Of a stretch of 64,000 nucleotides of DNA, positions 28,449 through 36,851 are shown piece after piece. This DNA is from C-114 sp963745405 (lineage in GTDB: Bacteria; Chloroflexota; Limnocylindria; Limnocylindrales; CSP1-4). The notes under the pieces were generated by a model. That model searched no databases and was not told where the DNA came from. It was given only the letters and a program-made list of their open reading frames with translations. Position 1 is the stretch's first letter; every line of letters starts with the position of its first letter. The position numbers were made by a program, and so were the translations under genes. The stretch spans positions 372,001 to 436,000 of the forward strand of contig CAVUWY010000002.1 of NCBI GenBank assembly GCA_963745405.1, read 5' to 3'.

Positions 28449-28516
28449 GAGAGTCCTCTCTCGGCCGCGGGATGGTTGCCTACGCAACCATAATACGCCG
28501 ACTGCGCGATGCGCTC

Positions 28517-29137
28517 TCAGGCTCGGTCGCCGGCCTCCATCGCGGCGGCGTCCGCTTCCTCTTCGGACGCGCCGGCCCGAAGGGCCGCCTTGCGCGCGCG
28601 CTTGCCCGCCTGGTACCTGGCCAGCGCCTCGGCTGAGTCGACATCGCCGAGCGTCGGGTGGGTCGGTGCGACCTCCTCCCAGCCGGGCGGCCGGATCCCG
28701 AACCGCTTGCCGAGGACGGCGAGGATCGACTTGGCCTTCATGGGCCCGATCCCCGGCAGGGCGAGAAGCCGCTCCTCGAGGTCACGGCCGTCGCGCGCCT
28801 CCGTCCAGATCCGTGAGGCGTCGTCATCGTACGTGGCGGCGATCGCGGCGCAGAGGGCCTGGGTCTTGGCCGCCATGGAGCCGGGGAACCGATGGATCGC
28901 CGGTGGTCGCCGGAACACCTCGGCGAGGACCTGAGGGTCCATGGCGGCGATCGTGGCGGCGTCGAGCGAGCCCGTCCGGCGCTGGATCTCGAGGGGGCCG
29001 CTGAACGCCTTCTGGACGGTCACCTGCTGGTCGAGGGCGAAGCCGATGAGGAGGGCGAGGGGCTCGTGGGCGAGGAGGCGGTCGGCCTCCGGGTCGCCGG
29101 TGAACGGAAGGCTGTCGGGCGTCGTCGAGGTCGGCAT
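28517..29137 (-). CDS. HhH-GPD family base excision DNA repair protein
   Basis: 206 residues. Contains the helix-hairpin-helix LLALPGIGPMKAKSILAVLG, preceded by a helical domain starting LLIGFALDQQVTVQKAFSGP. The glycosylase catalytic Asp is not placed with certainty, so it may be a structural relative. The usual Fe-S cysteines of MutY/Nth are absent. TACCAT (29145-29150, minus strand) ends 7 nt before the ATG. Confidence 0.85.
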   Translation of the reverse strand: MPTSTTPDSLPFTGDPEADRLLAHEPLALLIGFALDQQVTVQKAFSGPLEIQRRTGSLDAATIAAMDPQVLAEVFRRPPAIHRFPGSMAAKTQALCAAIAATYDDDASRIWTEARDGRDLEERLLALPGIGPMKAKSILAVLGKRFGIRPPGWEEVAPTHPTLGDVDSAEALARYQAGKRARKAALRAGASEEEADAAAMEAGDRA

Positions 29138-29156
29138 GGCCGGGATGGTACTCCCG

Positions 29157-29162
29157 TAGACT
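29157..29162 (+). promoter_or_regulatory. -10 element for the MBL-fold gene
   Basis: TAGACT at 29157-29162 gives a start near 29169. It is back-to-back with the -10 of the HhH gene 7 bp away, so one element may be exclusive of the other. Confidence 0.4.
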
Positions 29163-29173
29163 TCATCGTCGAC

Positions 29174-29206
29174 ATGATCGAGCAGACCCGGACGACGCCG
29201 TCGTGA
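29174..29206 (+). CDS. Leader mini-ORF overlapping the MBL-fold gene
   Basis: Ten codons, MIEQTRTTPS, then TGA. The stop overlaps the GTG of the downstream gene as GTGA, so ribosomes ending here could restart at 29203. The predicted transcript start is about 5 nt before its ATG. A leader peptide is possible; chance cannot be excluded. Confidence 0.35.
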   Translation: MIEQTRTTPS

Positions 29207-29982
29207 GCGGCGGCGGGAGCGACCACCTCGCCGTCTCGTTCATCGGGCACGCCACCCTCCGCATCGAGATCGACGGCGTCCGGATCCTGACCGACCCGCT
29301 CCTCCGGGCGCGGGTCGGGCCGCTCGATCGCCAGGTCGCGCCGGTACTCCACACGGCCTACGACGGGATCGACGCCGTCCTCATCAGCCACCTCCACCAG
29401 GACCACCTCGACTTCGCCTCGCTGCGGCACCTCCGACCGGCGCCACGCCTCATCGTCCCGGCCGGCTCGGCGGCCCTCGTCCGGGCGGCCGGCTACGACA
29501 ACGTCGATGAGCTCGAGCCGGATGGCTCGACCACCCACGGCCCGGTCCGGATCACGGCCACCCCCGCGGTCCACTCGGGCCGCCGGCTGCCGTTCGGGCC
29601 GACCGCGGTCGCCCTCGGGTTCGTCGTCGAGGGATCACGACGGCGGGTCTATTTCGCCGGCGACACCGACCTGTTCGACGACATGGCCCTGATCGGCGAC
29701 CAGGATCTCGATCTCGCCCTCCTGCCGGTGTGGGGCTGGGGCCCGAACCTTCGCGGCGGGCACCTCGACCCGGAGAAGGCCGCCCGGTCGCTCGGCCTCC
29801 TCCGACCCCGCGTCGCGGTGCCGATCCACTGGGGGACGTACTGGCCACGGGGCATGGGGAGGATCCGTCCGAGCCGCCTCCGCGAGCCGGCCGCCGAGTT
29901 CTTGACGGCGGCCCGCGAGCTCGCCCCGGATGTCAAGGTCGTCGTCCCGGCGCCGGGGCACGATGCGCATCTTCCCCGCTGA
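29203..29982 (+). CDS. MBL-fold metal-dependent hydrolase (UlaG-like)
   Basis: 259 residues. FIGHATLRIEIDGVRILTDP begins the beta-lactamase fold; the metal-binding HxHxDH motif is HLHQDHLD; later ligands are in YFAGDTDLFDD and VPIHWGTYWP. This layout matches L-ascorbate-6-phosphate lactonase (UlaG)-type hydrolases, but the substrate cannot be assigned. The GTG start overlaps a 10-codon leader ORF. Confidence 0.88.
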   Translation: MSGGGSDHLAVSFIGHATLRIEIDGVRILTDPLLRARVGPLDRQVAPVLHTAYDGIDAVLISHLHQDHLDFASLRHLRPAPRLIVPAGSAALVRAAGYDNVDELEPDGSTTHGPVRITATPAVHSGRRLPFGPTAVALGFVVEGSRRRVYFAGDTDLFDDMALIGDQDLDLALLPVWGWGPNLRGGHLDPEKAARSLGLLRPRVAVPIHWGTYWPRGMGRIRPSRLREPAAEFLTAARELAPDVKVVVPAPGHDAHLPR

Positions 29983-30060
29983 TCGAGACACCGTCTCACC
30001 GATCCTCGATCCGGCGCTCCGGGCCGCTCGTGAGGCACGCGGCGCGACTGTGGGCCGGGA

Positions 30061-32097
30061 CTAGATCCGCAGCCGGTCGCCGTGGTGGATGCCGACCTTC
30101 ATCACCCACGGATTGAGGCGGCGGAGGAGGTCGACGGAGATGCCGGCGTGGCGGCTGATGCTCCACAGCGTCTCGCCGTTGCGGACGATGTGGATCGAGT
30201 AGCGCGGCGCCGACTTCTTGTGATGCTTCGGCTTGGGCTTCGGCTTGGCCGCGGCGGCGGGCTTCGGCTTGGTCGTGGTCGGTGAGGTCGCGGCCGCTCC
30301 GGGCGGACCGACCGTGATGAGCCAGAAGACGAGCGGCTGGCCGATCACCGTGCTGTCTCCATGGGAGATCGTCGTACGGGCGACGGCGAGGTATGCGGCC
30401 GGGCCTTCCGGGTCGTCGCCGATCTGGACGGAGCCGCCGATCGGCGTTCCGGCCTTGAGCTTGGCCGGAGCGGCGATCGGGGCCCGGAAGGAAAGCGCCG
30501 TGGCCGAATCCCCGGTGGCGGGCACGGCGTCGATGGCGAGCGTCCCGCGCGGCGACCGGTCGTCGGCGACCGCCGCGCCGTCGGGCGCGCCCGAGCTCGG
30601 GCCGAGGATAGTCGTCCGGACGGTGATCGCGGGCGAGCGGCCGGCGGCCACCACGACCGGGTTCGCGGCTGTCACCTTGCCCGCCGCCGGCCCGACCATG
30701 AGCCTGGTGGAAGCCGGGTCGAGCGGTACCACGTCGCTCACTGCGACGCCCGTCCCGGGCTGATCAGGGTCCAGGCGGAAGACACCCGGCGGGCCGGTGT
30801 CGAGCGAATCGCCGCCGGCCCCTGAGGCCCGGACGACGAGGATCGCCGGCAGGAATGGCTCGAGTGTGGCCGCCCCCAGTTCGAAGGAGGCTCCCCCACC
30901 GACCGGCATGTCCGCCCGGAGCCCGACCCGGCCGACCTGGGTCGGCGCGCCGCCGCCGAGCGGGAGCACCCATGCGACGAGGGCCGGCGCGGCGACCCCG
31001 GGCTCGCTGCTCGCGGCGGGGACGGCCGTACCGGACGGCGAGAGGGGACCCGGCCCGAGGTTGGTCGCCCCGACGTGGATCCCGGCGGCCGTCGCGGTGA
31101 CGCCGTAGGAGATCGCCCGACCGGGGAAGACGCGCAGGGTCGGCGATGGGATCGCGAGGGCGGCCGCGTCCGGCAGGGGGGAGCCATCCTCGTCGAGCAC
31201 GGTCACGTCGAGTGCGTAGCGGCCGGCCCGCGGCGGGACGGCGAGGGTCAGCTCCACGGCGTCGCTCCGCCAGGCGGCGGCGATCGGGGTGGCGAAGACC
31301 GGCCGCAGGATCGAGGCGGGCAGCGGTACGACGTTCGCCGGATCGGCCTCGACGAGCGACAGTGGCCGCCAGCGGACGGCGATCCTGAGCTTGGGGAACT
31401 CGCCGATCGATCCGCGATCGAGGCCGACCGAGATGACTGCCCGGCTCCCTGCCTGGAGGGGATCCTCCGGCTCGACCGGGCCGAACCGGACGCCCTTCGA
31501 GGAGAGTGACGGCAGGGCGAGGCCGTTGGCGATGGCCGCGATCTTCTTGCCCCAGTTCTTGTCGCTCGCGTAGTAGTGCATCCCGCGCAGCGTCGGCGCG
31601 CCGCCCCACCAGCGCCCCGACGGTTTCAGGTACTTGTCGAGGATCGTTTGGGCGATCGCGTCGATGCCCTTCGCGTACGAGCGGAACTTCGCCGCGTACA
31701 CCCATGGGCCGCGGTCGTACGCGTCGAACCCGAAGAGGTTGTGCTTGTAGCGGGCGATGTCGGACGAGCCGAAGCCCGACTCGAGCATCGCGTGGGCGAG
31801 CAGGTAGCGGGCGTTGATGCCGTACTTCCGCTCGGCGGCCATGAAGTCGTGGCCCAGTGGCGGCAGGGTCGTGTTCGCCGCCAGGTACTCGTCGATCGCC
31901 CAGGCCGACAGGCCCGACTTCGAGAGGAGGTCGGTATCGAGGGTGAACTTGCCGCCGAAGTGGTAGGTGTGCGCCTTCGGGATGCCCCACCACGCGGACG
32001 TCGGCGCCGCACCCGCCAGCCAGGCGAGTCCGAGGACGAAGACGAGAGCGAGAAGGACGGGGGACCGGCCGCGCCGGGTCCGTCGGGGTGTCGACAT
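30061..32097 (-). CDS. Secreted endo-beta-N-acetylglucosaminidase with C-terminal LysM
   Basis: 678 residues. Signal peptide: basic RRTRRGRS, hydrophobic VLLALVFVLGLAWLAGA and a cleavage region near SAWWG. Residues about 85-200 match glucosaminidase (FlgJ/LytD type): YLLAHAMLESGFGSSDIARY with the catalytic Glu, and GGAPTLRGMHYYASDKNWGK. A long beta-rich, Pro/Ala-rich middle follows, then a Lys-rich linker and a LysM repeat (IHIVRNGETLWSISRHAGIS) that binds peptidoglycan. This is a cell-wall remodelling autolysin. The ATG at 32097 puts the signal peptide at the N-terminus. Confidence 0.88.
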   Translation of the reverse strand: MSTPRRTRRGRSPVLLALVFVLGLAWLAGAAPTSAWWGIPKAHTYHFGGKFTLDTDLLSKSGLSAWAIDEYLAANTTLPPLGHDFMAAERKYGINARYLLAHAMLESGFGSSDIARYKHNLFGFDAYDRGPWVYAAKFRSYAKGIDAIAQTILDKYLKPSGRWWGGAPTLRGMHYYASDKNWGKKIAAIANGLALPSLSSKGVRFGPVEPEDPLQAGSRAVISVGLDRGSIGEFPKLRIAVRWRPLSLVEADPANVVPLPASILRPVFATPIAAAWRSDAVELTLAVPPRAGRYALDVTVLDEDGSPLPDAAALAIPSPTLRVFPGRAISYGVTATAAGIHVGATNLGPGPLSPSGTAVPAASSEPGVAAPALVAWVLPLGGGAPTQVGRVGLRADMPVGGGASFELGAATLEPFLPAILVVRASGAGGDSLDTGPPGVFRLDPDQPGTGVAVSDVVPLDPASTRLMVGPAAGKVTAANPVVVAAGRSPAITVRTTILGPSSGAPDGAAVADDRSPRGTLAIDAVPATGDSATALSFRAPIAAPAKLKAGTPIGGSVQIGDDPEGPAAYLAVARTTISHGDSTVIGQPLVFWLITVGPPGAAATSPTTTKPKPAAAAKPKPKPKHHKKSAPRYSIHIVRNGETLWSISRHAGISVDLLRRLNPWVMKVGIHHGDRLRI

Positions 32098-32591
32098 CGG
32101 GGATCCGATCGTCGGGGGCGCGTCGCGCCGGAGCCATCGGTCGTTCGTCCGCACGCTCGGGAACAGACGTACCGGTGACCCTCCGGACGGGCCGCCGGTC
32201 GGCGGTCCAGGCGGGGCCGAGTCGGGGGTGGTCCGTGGGGCTGGACCGTCCGCCGCCTGGTCACCGTCGGGCGTCCATGCCGGGTCGGCCACGGTCGTCG
32301 GTCGTCGCAGCGCGGCCGGCGGACGACGCTCAGCTCGTCGGAACCCTCACGGATCCACGGCCATGCTTTCGGACCTATCCGCTCGATCCGCCTCGCCAGC
32401 CGCGGCAGGCCGGCCTGCTCGCGATCATCCAGCGCCACGGCGCCGATATCGCCGCGCGCGGCGGGCAGGCGCGAACGCCGTCGACCCGGACCCAGACGGG
32501 TGCCGGGCTCCCGTTCGCCGCGACGACGGCGCCGAGCCTGCTCGCCCGCTGAGTCCCCGGATCGACTCCCTCCGGGGAACCGGCCCGAGGG
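32098..32591. other. 494-bp intergenic region
   Basis: Upstream of the glucosaminidase gene and downstream of the caspase-like gene. A plus-strand frame at 32277-32552 could encode about 91 residues ending APSLLAR, with partly protein-like codon use, but no start signal or family supports it. No other element seen. Confidence 0.3.
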
Positions 32592-33440
32592 TCAGCGCCA
32601 GGCGGCGGCGGTCGTGCCGAGCTTGCCGATCACCGAACGGTAGTAGTGACTGGCCGAGTAGGGGTCGGAGATCCCGGTCAGCCCCGGCGCCTTCGGTGAG
32701 GTGAAGGTGAAGGCGTACGTGTGCTTCGCCGACGGCGACGACCAGAAGATCTGCTGCATCGTCTTGTTCGTCTTGAACAGCCCGGTGACGATGTAGGCGG
32801 CCGAGTTGCGCGGCTCGGCGAAGACCGCCTTGGCCCCGATCTTGTAGAACGTCTCGCCATAGTTGGCGATGCGCTGCTCGGCTACCGACTTGGACGGCAG
32901 CGGGTCGCCCGGCTCGGAGTTGCCGGCCGAGTAGCACAGGTGGTTGAGGATCACCACCGCGTTGGCGGCGAGGCGGAAGCCGCCCGAGCCGACGAGATAC
33001 GAGGCGCCGTAGTACTTGTTGTTCGAGTTGCCGTGGCCGGCGCTCGCGTTGAGGCCGAGACCATCCTTGGTCGTCGGGCTGTACGGCGCGTGGGGGCTCG
33101 GCCAGCCGTTGCCGTGGCCGAGATAGATCAGGAGGTTGGCACCCTTCGCGGCGGCCCGGACCTTGGCCCAGGTGGCGTTGGGGCTGTAGATCTCGGTCAC
33201 CGCAGCGCCGTAGGAGCGAGCCAGCTTGGCGAGGGCCTTGCCGTCGGCGATGTAGGAGGCCGTCTGCGATTCGACGGGCCCGACCACGACGACGACGCGG
33301 ATCGAGGCCGCCGACGCGACGGACGGGACGAGGCCGAGGGCGGCGATACCCAGGACCAGGGAACCGAGCACCTTGATGTGCCCGGTCGACGTGCGAGCGG
33401 ACGCCCGTTGGGCGCCTCTTCGGAACAACCGCAATCTCAT
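32592..33440 (-). CDS. Secreted caspase-like (clan CD type) hypothetical protein
   Basis: 282 residues. Signal peptide: basic RLRLFRRGAQR, hydrophobic VLGSLVLGIAALGLVPSVAS, cleavage near ASA. After it, VVVVVGPVESQTASYIADGK is a first strand, NLLIYLGHGNGWPSPH carries a His-Gly motif, and VVILNHLCYSAGNSEPG carries a Cys about 80 residues later. The spacing of His and Cys on successive strand ends resembles the gingipain/CHAT/caspase dyad (clan CD). Peptidase activity is therefore plausible but not established. No terminal anchor seen; it may be released or wall-bound. Confidence 0.78.
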   Translation of the reverse strand: MRLRLFRRGAQRASARTSTGHIKVLGSLVLGIAALGLVPSVASAASIRVVVVVGPVESQTASYIADGKALAKLARSYGAAVTEIYSPNATWAKVRAAAKGANLLIYLGHGNGWPSPHAPYSPTTKDGLGLNASAGHGNSNNKYYGASYLVGSGGFRLAANAVVILNHLCYSAGNSEPGDPLPSKSVAEQRIANYGETFYKIGAKAVFAEPRNSAAYIVTGLFKTNKTMQQIFWSSPSAKHTYAFTFTSPKAPGLTGISDPYSASHYYRSVIGKLGTTAAAWR

Positions 33441-33774
33441 GCCTCCTCACTGCCGGAACGCCGCGCGCTGGGGCAAGGCGACGGTGTGGCTGACCACCCA
33501 TGGGCAGGAAAGGGCGAGACGGGACGCGATTTGGCGCTGAGTGTGCCCCTGGTCGGGTGAGCCGACGCGGGGCGCCTGCCGTGGGGGCGGCGGTCTTCGG
33601 TTCTTCCCGTCTGCGGCGCCTGACGCACCACGGGGTAGTATGCCAGCCACGCGCCGGGCGGCGCCATCGTCGTCCGAGCCATGCCAGGATGACCGGAGGT
33701 ACCAGAGGCGATGAGCGATCCCGCCGAGGTGCCGGCCGCCTCGATCCGTTGCCGATGAGCCTGACCCGCGACGG
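33441..33774. other. Intergenic region between divergent secreted-protein genes
   Basis: Holds the promoter side of both the caspase-like gene and the GH18 gene. A TAGTAT hexamer at 33636 and two overlapping mini-ORFs at 33711-33778 lie in it; nothing else recognised. Confidence 0.4.
33636..33641 (+). promoter_or_regulatory. -10 element for GH18 transcript
   Basis: TAGTAT in a GC-rich setting; the -35 is weak. Transcription would start near 33648, giving a leader of about 125 nt with the mini-ORFs. Confidence 0.35.
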
Positions 33775-33778
33775 ATGA
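33711..33778 (+). CDS. Two overlapping leader mini-ORFs coupled to the GH18 gene
   Basis: ORF 1 (33711-33758) encodes MSDPAEVPAASIRCR and has GGAGG 11 nt upstream. Its TGA overlaps the ATG of ORF 2 (33755-33778, MSLTRDG) as ATGA. The TGA of ORF 2 overlaps the GH18 ATG at 33775 as ATGA again. The chain would allow re-initiation into the enzyme gene. The GH18 start has no good Shine-Dalgarno of its own. Confidence 0.4.
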
Positions 33779-35064
33779 ACCGGCCGGCCACCGCACTCAT
33801 CGCCGTCCTCGTCCTCGCGCTGGCGGTGGTGGTCGCGGGATCCTCGGCGAGCCTCCTCGCCACGCCGCAGCCCTCGACCGGGGCGAGCCGTTCCGCCACG
33901 CCACAGTCGCCGGTGCCACTCGCATCGGGCGCGGTCGCCGACCGACCGCTCGAGGTCTTCGGCTTCCTCCCCTACTGGTCGATGGCCGACTGGACGGACG
34001 GCTACCTCCGCTACGACCTCCTGACCACGATCGCCTTCTTCGGCATCGGCGTCGCCGATAACGGCGCGCTGCGCCGGAGTGGACCCGGCTGGACGGCCTT
34101 CATGAGCGATCGAGCGACGACGATCATCGACCACGCCCACGCTGCGGGCGTCCGGATCGAGATCACCTTCGAGTCCTTCGGGTTGTCGCACAACCACCGC
34201 TTCCTGTCGAACCCGACCGCCCGCGACCGGTTCGTCGCCGAGGCGTCCGCCCTCATCGCCCAGCGAGGCATCGACGGAGCGGACCTCGACGTCGAAGATG
34301 TCGCCGGCGCCGACCGAGCCGACTTCGCGCTCCTCGTCGGCGCCACGGCCGACGCCCTCCACGGCAGCGACCCGACGTCGGAGGTGAGCGTGTCCACGAA
34401 CGGCAACGTGAGCGGCGCCCAGATGGCAGCCGCGGCGATATCGGCCGGAGCGGATCGGGCGTTCCTCATGGGCTACTCCTACCGGGTCGGCGCGACCGTC
34501 ACGACCGGTAGCGTCGCCCCCATCACCGGCGTCGGCACGAACCTCGATCTCGTCGCCAGCCTCGACCTCTATGCTGTCGCCGCCGTCCCGGCCGACCGGA
34601 TCATCCTCGGCCTGCCCTACTTCGGGATGACCTGGCCGACGCTGACGGGCGACCTCCACTCTCCGCGCCAGCCGGATTCGGCGAAGCTCGGCAAGGGGCA
34701 GGCGTTCCGGCCGTCGTCGCTCGCCACGTCGGGTCCGCCTGCCGGATCGGCCCTCGACCACGACCCGATCGAGGCATCTGCCCGTTACACGTGGTTCGAC
34801 GCGAAGCGGAAGTCGTGGTTCCAGACCTACTTCGACGATCCCTCGACCCTCGCTCCCAAGCAGGGCCTCGCCGTCCAGCGGGGGCTGGCCGGTGTCGGGC
34901 TGTGGGCCCTCGGCGACGACCACGGAGCGCCGGGCTACTGGGAGACGGTGGCGGCAACGCTCGGGGTCGGGCCGCCATACGTGGCGCCGTCGCCGGCGTC
35001 GTCGGCGTCGCCGGCATCGCCCTCCTCCACGCTGCCATCGGCCTCCTCATCGGCCGCGCCATAG
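33775..35064 (+). CDS. Secreted glycoside hydrolase family 18-like protein
   Basis: 429 residues. N-terminal signal or anchor (ALIAVLVLALAVVVAGSSAS), then a Ser/Pro linker, then a TIM barrel from about residue 60: VFGFLPYWSMADWTDGYLRY, VRIEITFESFG, and the GH18 catalytic DGADLDVE (DxxDxDxE, ending in the acid Glu). LGLPYFGMTWPT and GVGLWALGDDHG are typical later barrel motifs, as in YaaH/SleL-type enzymes that act on peptidoglycan or chitin. The C-terminus is a low-complexity Ser/Pro tail. Confidence 0.88.
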   Translation: MNRPATALIAVLVLALAVVVAGSSASLLATPQPSTGASRSATPQSPVPLASGAVADRPLEVFGFLPYWSMADWTDGYLRYDLLTTIAFFGIGVADNGALRRSGPGWTAFMSDRATTIIDHAHAAGVRIEITFESFGLSHNHRFLSNPTARDRFVAEASALIAQRGIDGADLDVEDVAGADRADFALLVGATADALHGSDPTSEVSVSTNGNVSGAQMAAAAISAGADRAFLMGYSYRVGATVTTGSVAPITGVGTNLDLVASLDLYAVAAVPADRIILGLPYFGMTWPTLTGDLHSPRQPDSAKLGKGQAFRPSSLATSGPPAGSALDHDPIEASARYTWFDAKRKSWFQTYFDDPSTLAPKQGLAVQRGLAGVGLWALGDDHGAPGYWETVAATLGVGPPYVAPSPASSASPASPSSTLPSASSSAAP

Positions 35065-35210
35065 CTCGGTCCACCCTCGCTCGTCGCTCCATCGCGTCGG
35101 TATGTCCGACCATCCGCTAGACTCCGCGGCGAGTCGTCCACCATCGCGACCGTGAAGATCGCCGACGCACCCGTCGGCCGCCGCCGACCCGCGCCCCGCC
35201 CGGAGCCCAC

Positions 35211-36464
35211 TTGACCTTCGACAACCTCGGACTCTCTGCCGACCTCCTGCGCGCCGTCGCCGAGGAGGGCTACACCGAACCGACGCCGATCCAGGTCCAG
35301 GCCATCCCCCTCGTCCTCGAGGGCCGCGATGTCCTCGCCGCCGCCCAGACGGGCACCGGCAAGACGGCCGCCTTCGTCCTGCCGATCTTCGAGCGCCTCC
35401 GGTTCCACGCCAACACGAGCTTCTCGCCGGCCCGCCATCCGGTCCGGGTCCTCGTCCTGACCCCGACCCGCGAGCTGTGCATGCAGGTCGAGGAGATGGC
35501 GACCGACTACGGCCGCTACGTCCCGCTGCGGGTCGCCAGCGTCTACGGCGGCGTGCCGATCGAGCCGCAGCTCAAGGAGCTCCGGGCGGGCGTCGAATTC
35601 CTCGTCGCCACGCCGGGCCGGCTCCTCGATCACGTCGGGCAGCGGACGGCCAACCTCGGCCAGGTCGAGATCCTCGTCCTCGACGAGGCCGACCGGATGC
35701 TCGACATGGGCTTCATCCCCGACATCCGCCGGATCATCGCCCTGCTCCCCGAGAAGCGGCAGAACCTCCTCTTCTCGGCCACCTTCAACGACGAGGTCCG
35801 CCAGCTGTCGTCGACCTTCATGCACCATCCGGCCACGGTCGAGGTCGCGCCGCGGAACGCGACGGTCGACGCGATCCGCCAGATCGTCTATCCGGTCGAT
35901 CGCGACCGGAAGGAGGCCCTCCTCGCCCACCTGATCCGGCGCGACGACATGCGCCAGGTGCTCGTCTTCACCCGGACCAAGATCGCCGCCAGCCGGCTCG
36001 CCTCGCGGCTCGATCGCGACGGCATCGAGGCGGTGGCCATCCACAGCGATCGGTCGCAACCGGAACGGATACGGGCCCTCGACGGGTTCAAGAACGGCGA
36101 GATCCGGGTCCTCGTCGCCACCGATGTCGCCGCCCGCGGGCTCGACATCGAGGACCTCCCCCACGTCGTCAACTTCGAGCTGCCGCCGCATCCCCAGGAC
36201 TACATCCACCGCATCGGCCGGACCGGCCGGGCGGGTGCGACCGGCGAGGCGATCTCCCTCGTCTCGCTCGACGAGGCCGACTACCTCCGCGGCATCCAGC
36301 GGCTCCTCCGCCACGCCATCCCGTGGACGGTCGAGGAAGGCTTCGTGCCCGTCCGCGACCGGGAGAACCCGCCACCGCCGGCCCGGGCGCCGCGAGGCGC
36401 GTCTGCGGAGCGGGCCACCGCGGGCGGTGACCGCGGTCGACGAGGCTCGGCTTCCCGCCGTTAG
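35211..36464 (+). CDS. DEAD-box ATP-dependent RNA helicase (RhlE-like)
   Basis: 417 residues with all helicase motifs in order: Q motif EEGYTEPTPIQ, Walker A AQTGTGKTAAFVLPI, PTRELCMQV, TPGRLLDHV, VLDEADRMLDMGF, SATFND, TDVAARGLDIEDLPHVVNF and HRIGRTGRAG. The C-terminus is short, Arg/Gly/Pro-rich and basic, as in RhlE proteins that act in ribosome assembly and RNA turnover. The TTG start has GGAG 6 nt upstream. TAGACT (35118-35123) is a possible -10. Confidence 0.93.
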   Translation: MTFDNLGLSADLLRAVAEEGYTEPTPIQVQAIPLVLEGRDVLAAAQTGTGKTAAFVLPIFERLRFHANTSFSPARHPVRVLVLTPTRELCMQVEEMATDYGRYVPLRVASVYGGVPIEPQLKELRAGVEFLVATPGRLLDHVGQRTANLGQVEILVLDEADRMLDMGFIPDIRRIIALLPEKRQNLLFSATFNDEVRQLSSTFMHHPATVEVAPRNATVDAIRQIVYPVDRDRKEALLAHLIRRDDMRQVLVFTRTKIAASRLASRLDRDGIEAVAIHSDRSQPERIRALDGFKNGEIRVLVATDVAARGLDIEDLPHVVNFELPPHPQDYIHRIGRTGRAGATGEAISLVSLDEADYLRGIQRLLRHAIPWTVEEGFVPVRDRENPPPPARAPRGASAERATAGGDRGRRGSASRR

Positions 36465-36475
36465 GAGACCCCGGC

Positions 36476-36748
36476 TCACTCTCGGGCGAGGCTCACGATC
36501 GACGCCGCGACCGCGATCGAGCCGCCGACCACCGCCCCGACGGCGAGGATGGTCCCGGGGTCCGCCGGACCGCGGGCCGACAGGTCGTGGCGCGGGCAGT
36601 CGCGATACCGACGAGCCAGTGGCCGGGGAAGCCCCAGCACCGTAGCCCAGCAGATGAACGCCACGACAGACGCGAGGAGGGAGTCGCGACCCCACGCGAG
36701 GAAGCCGAGCCCCACAGCGAGATCGGCAAGGACCACGCCGATTGGCAT
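36476..36748 (-). CDS. Small membrane protein with two predicted spans
   Basis: 90 residues. Hydrophobic segments at about 4-20 (GVVLADLAVGLGFLAWG), 25-42 and 68-85 (VGAVVGGSIAVAASI); orientation and family are unknown. TATGCT (36755-36760, minus strand) ends 6 nt before the ATG, so it is a leaderless-type start. It ends 12 bp after the convergent helicase. Confidence 0.65.
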   Translation of the reverse strand: MPIGVVLADLAVGLGFLAWGRDSLLASVVAFICWATVLGLPRPLARRYRDCPRHDLSARGPADPGTILAVGAVVGGSIAVAASIVSLARE

Positions 36749-36824
36749 GACGCGAGCATACGGACTGCGCACTCGTCGATGGGTATTGACATTGGACCCT
36801 TTCATCGTCCACTCTACGTTCAAC

Positions 36825-36840
36825 AAGATATGAATGTCTT
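36825..36840. promoter_or_regulatory. Near-palindromic site before the winged-helix regulator gene
   Basis: AAGATATGAATGTCTT has 6-bp arms with one mismatch around TGAA and ends 2 bp before the GGAG ribosome binding site. TTGACA at 36786-36791 lies upstream without a clear -10. Autoregulation is possible. Confidence 0.4.
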
Positions 36841-36851
36841 AGGGAGTTGCA

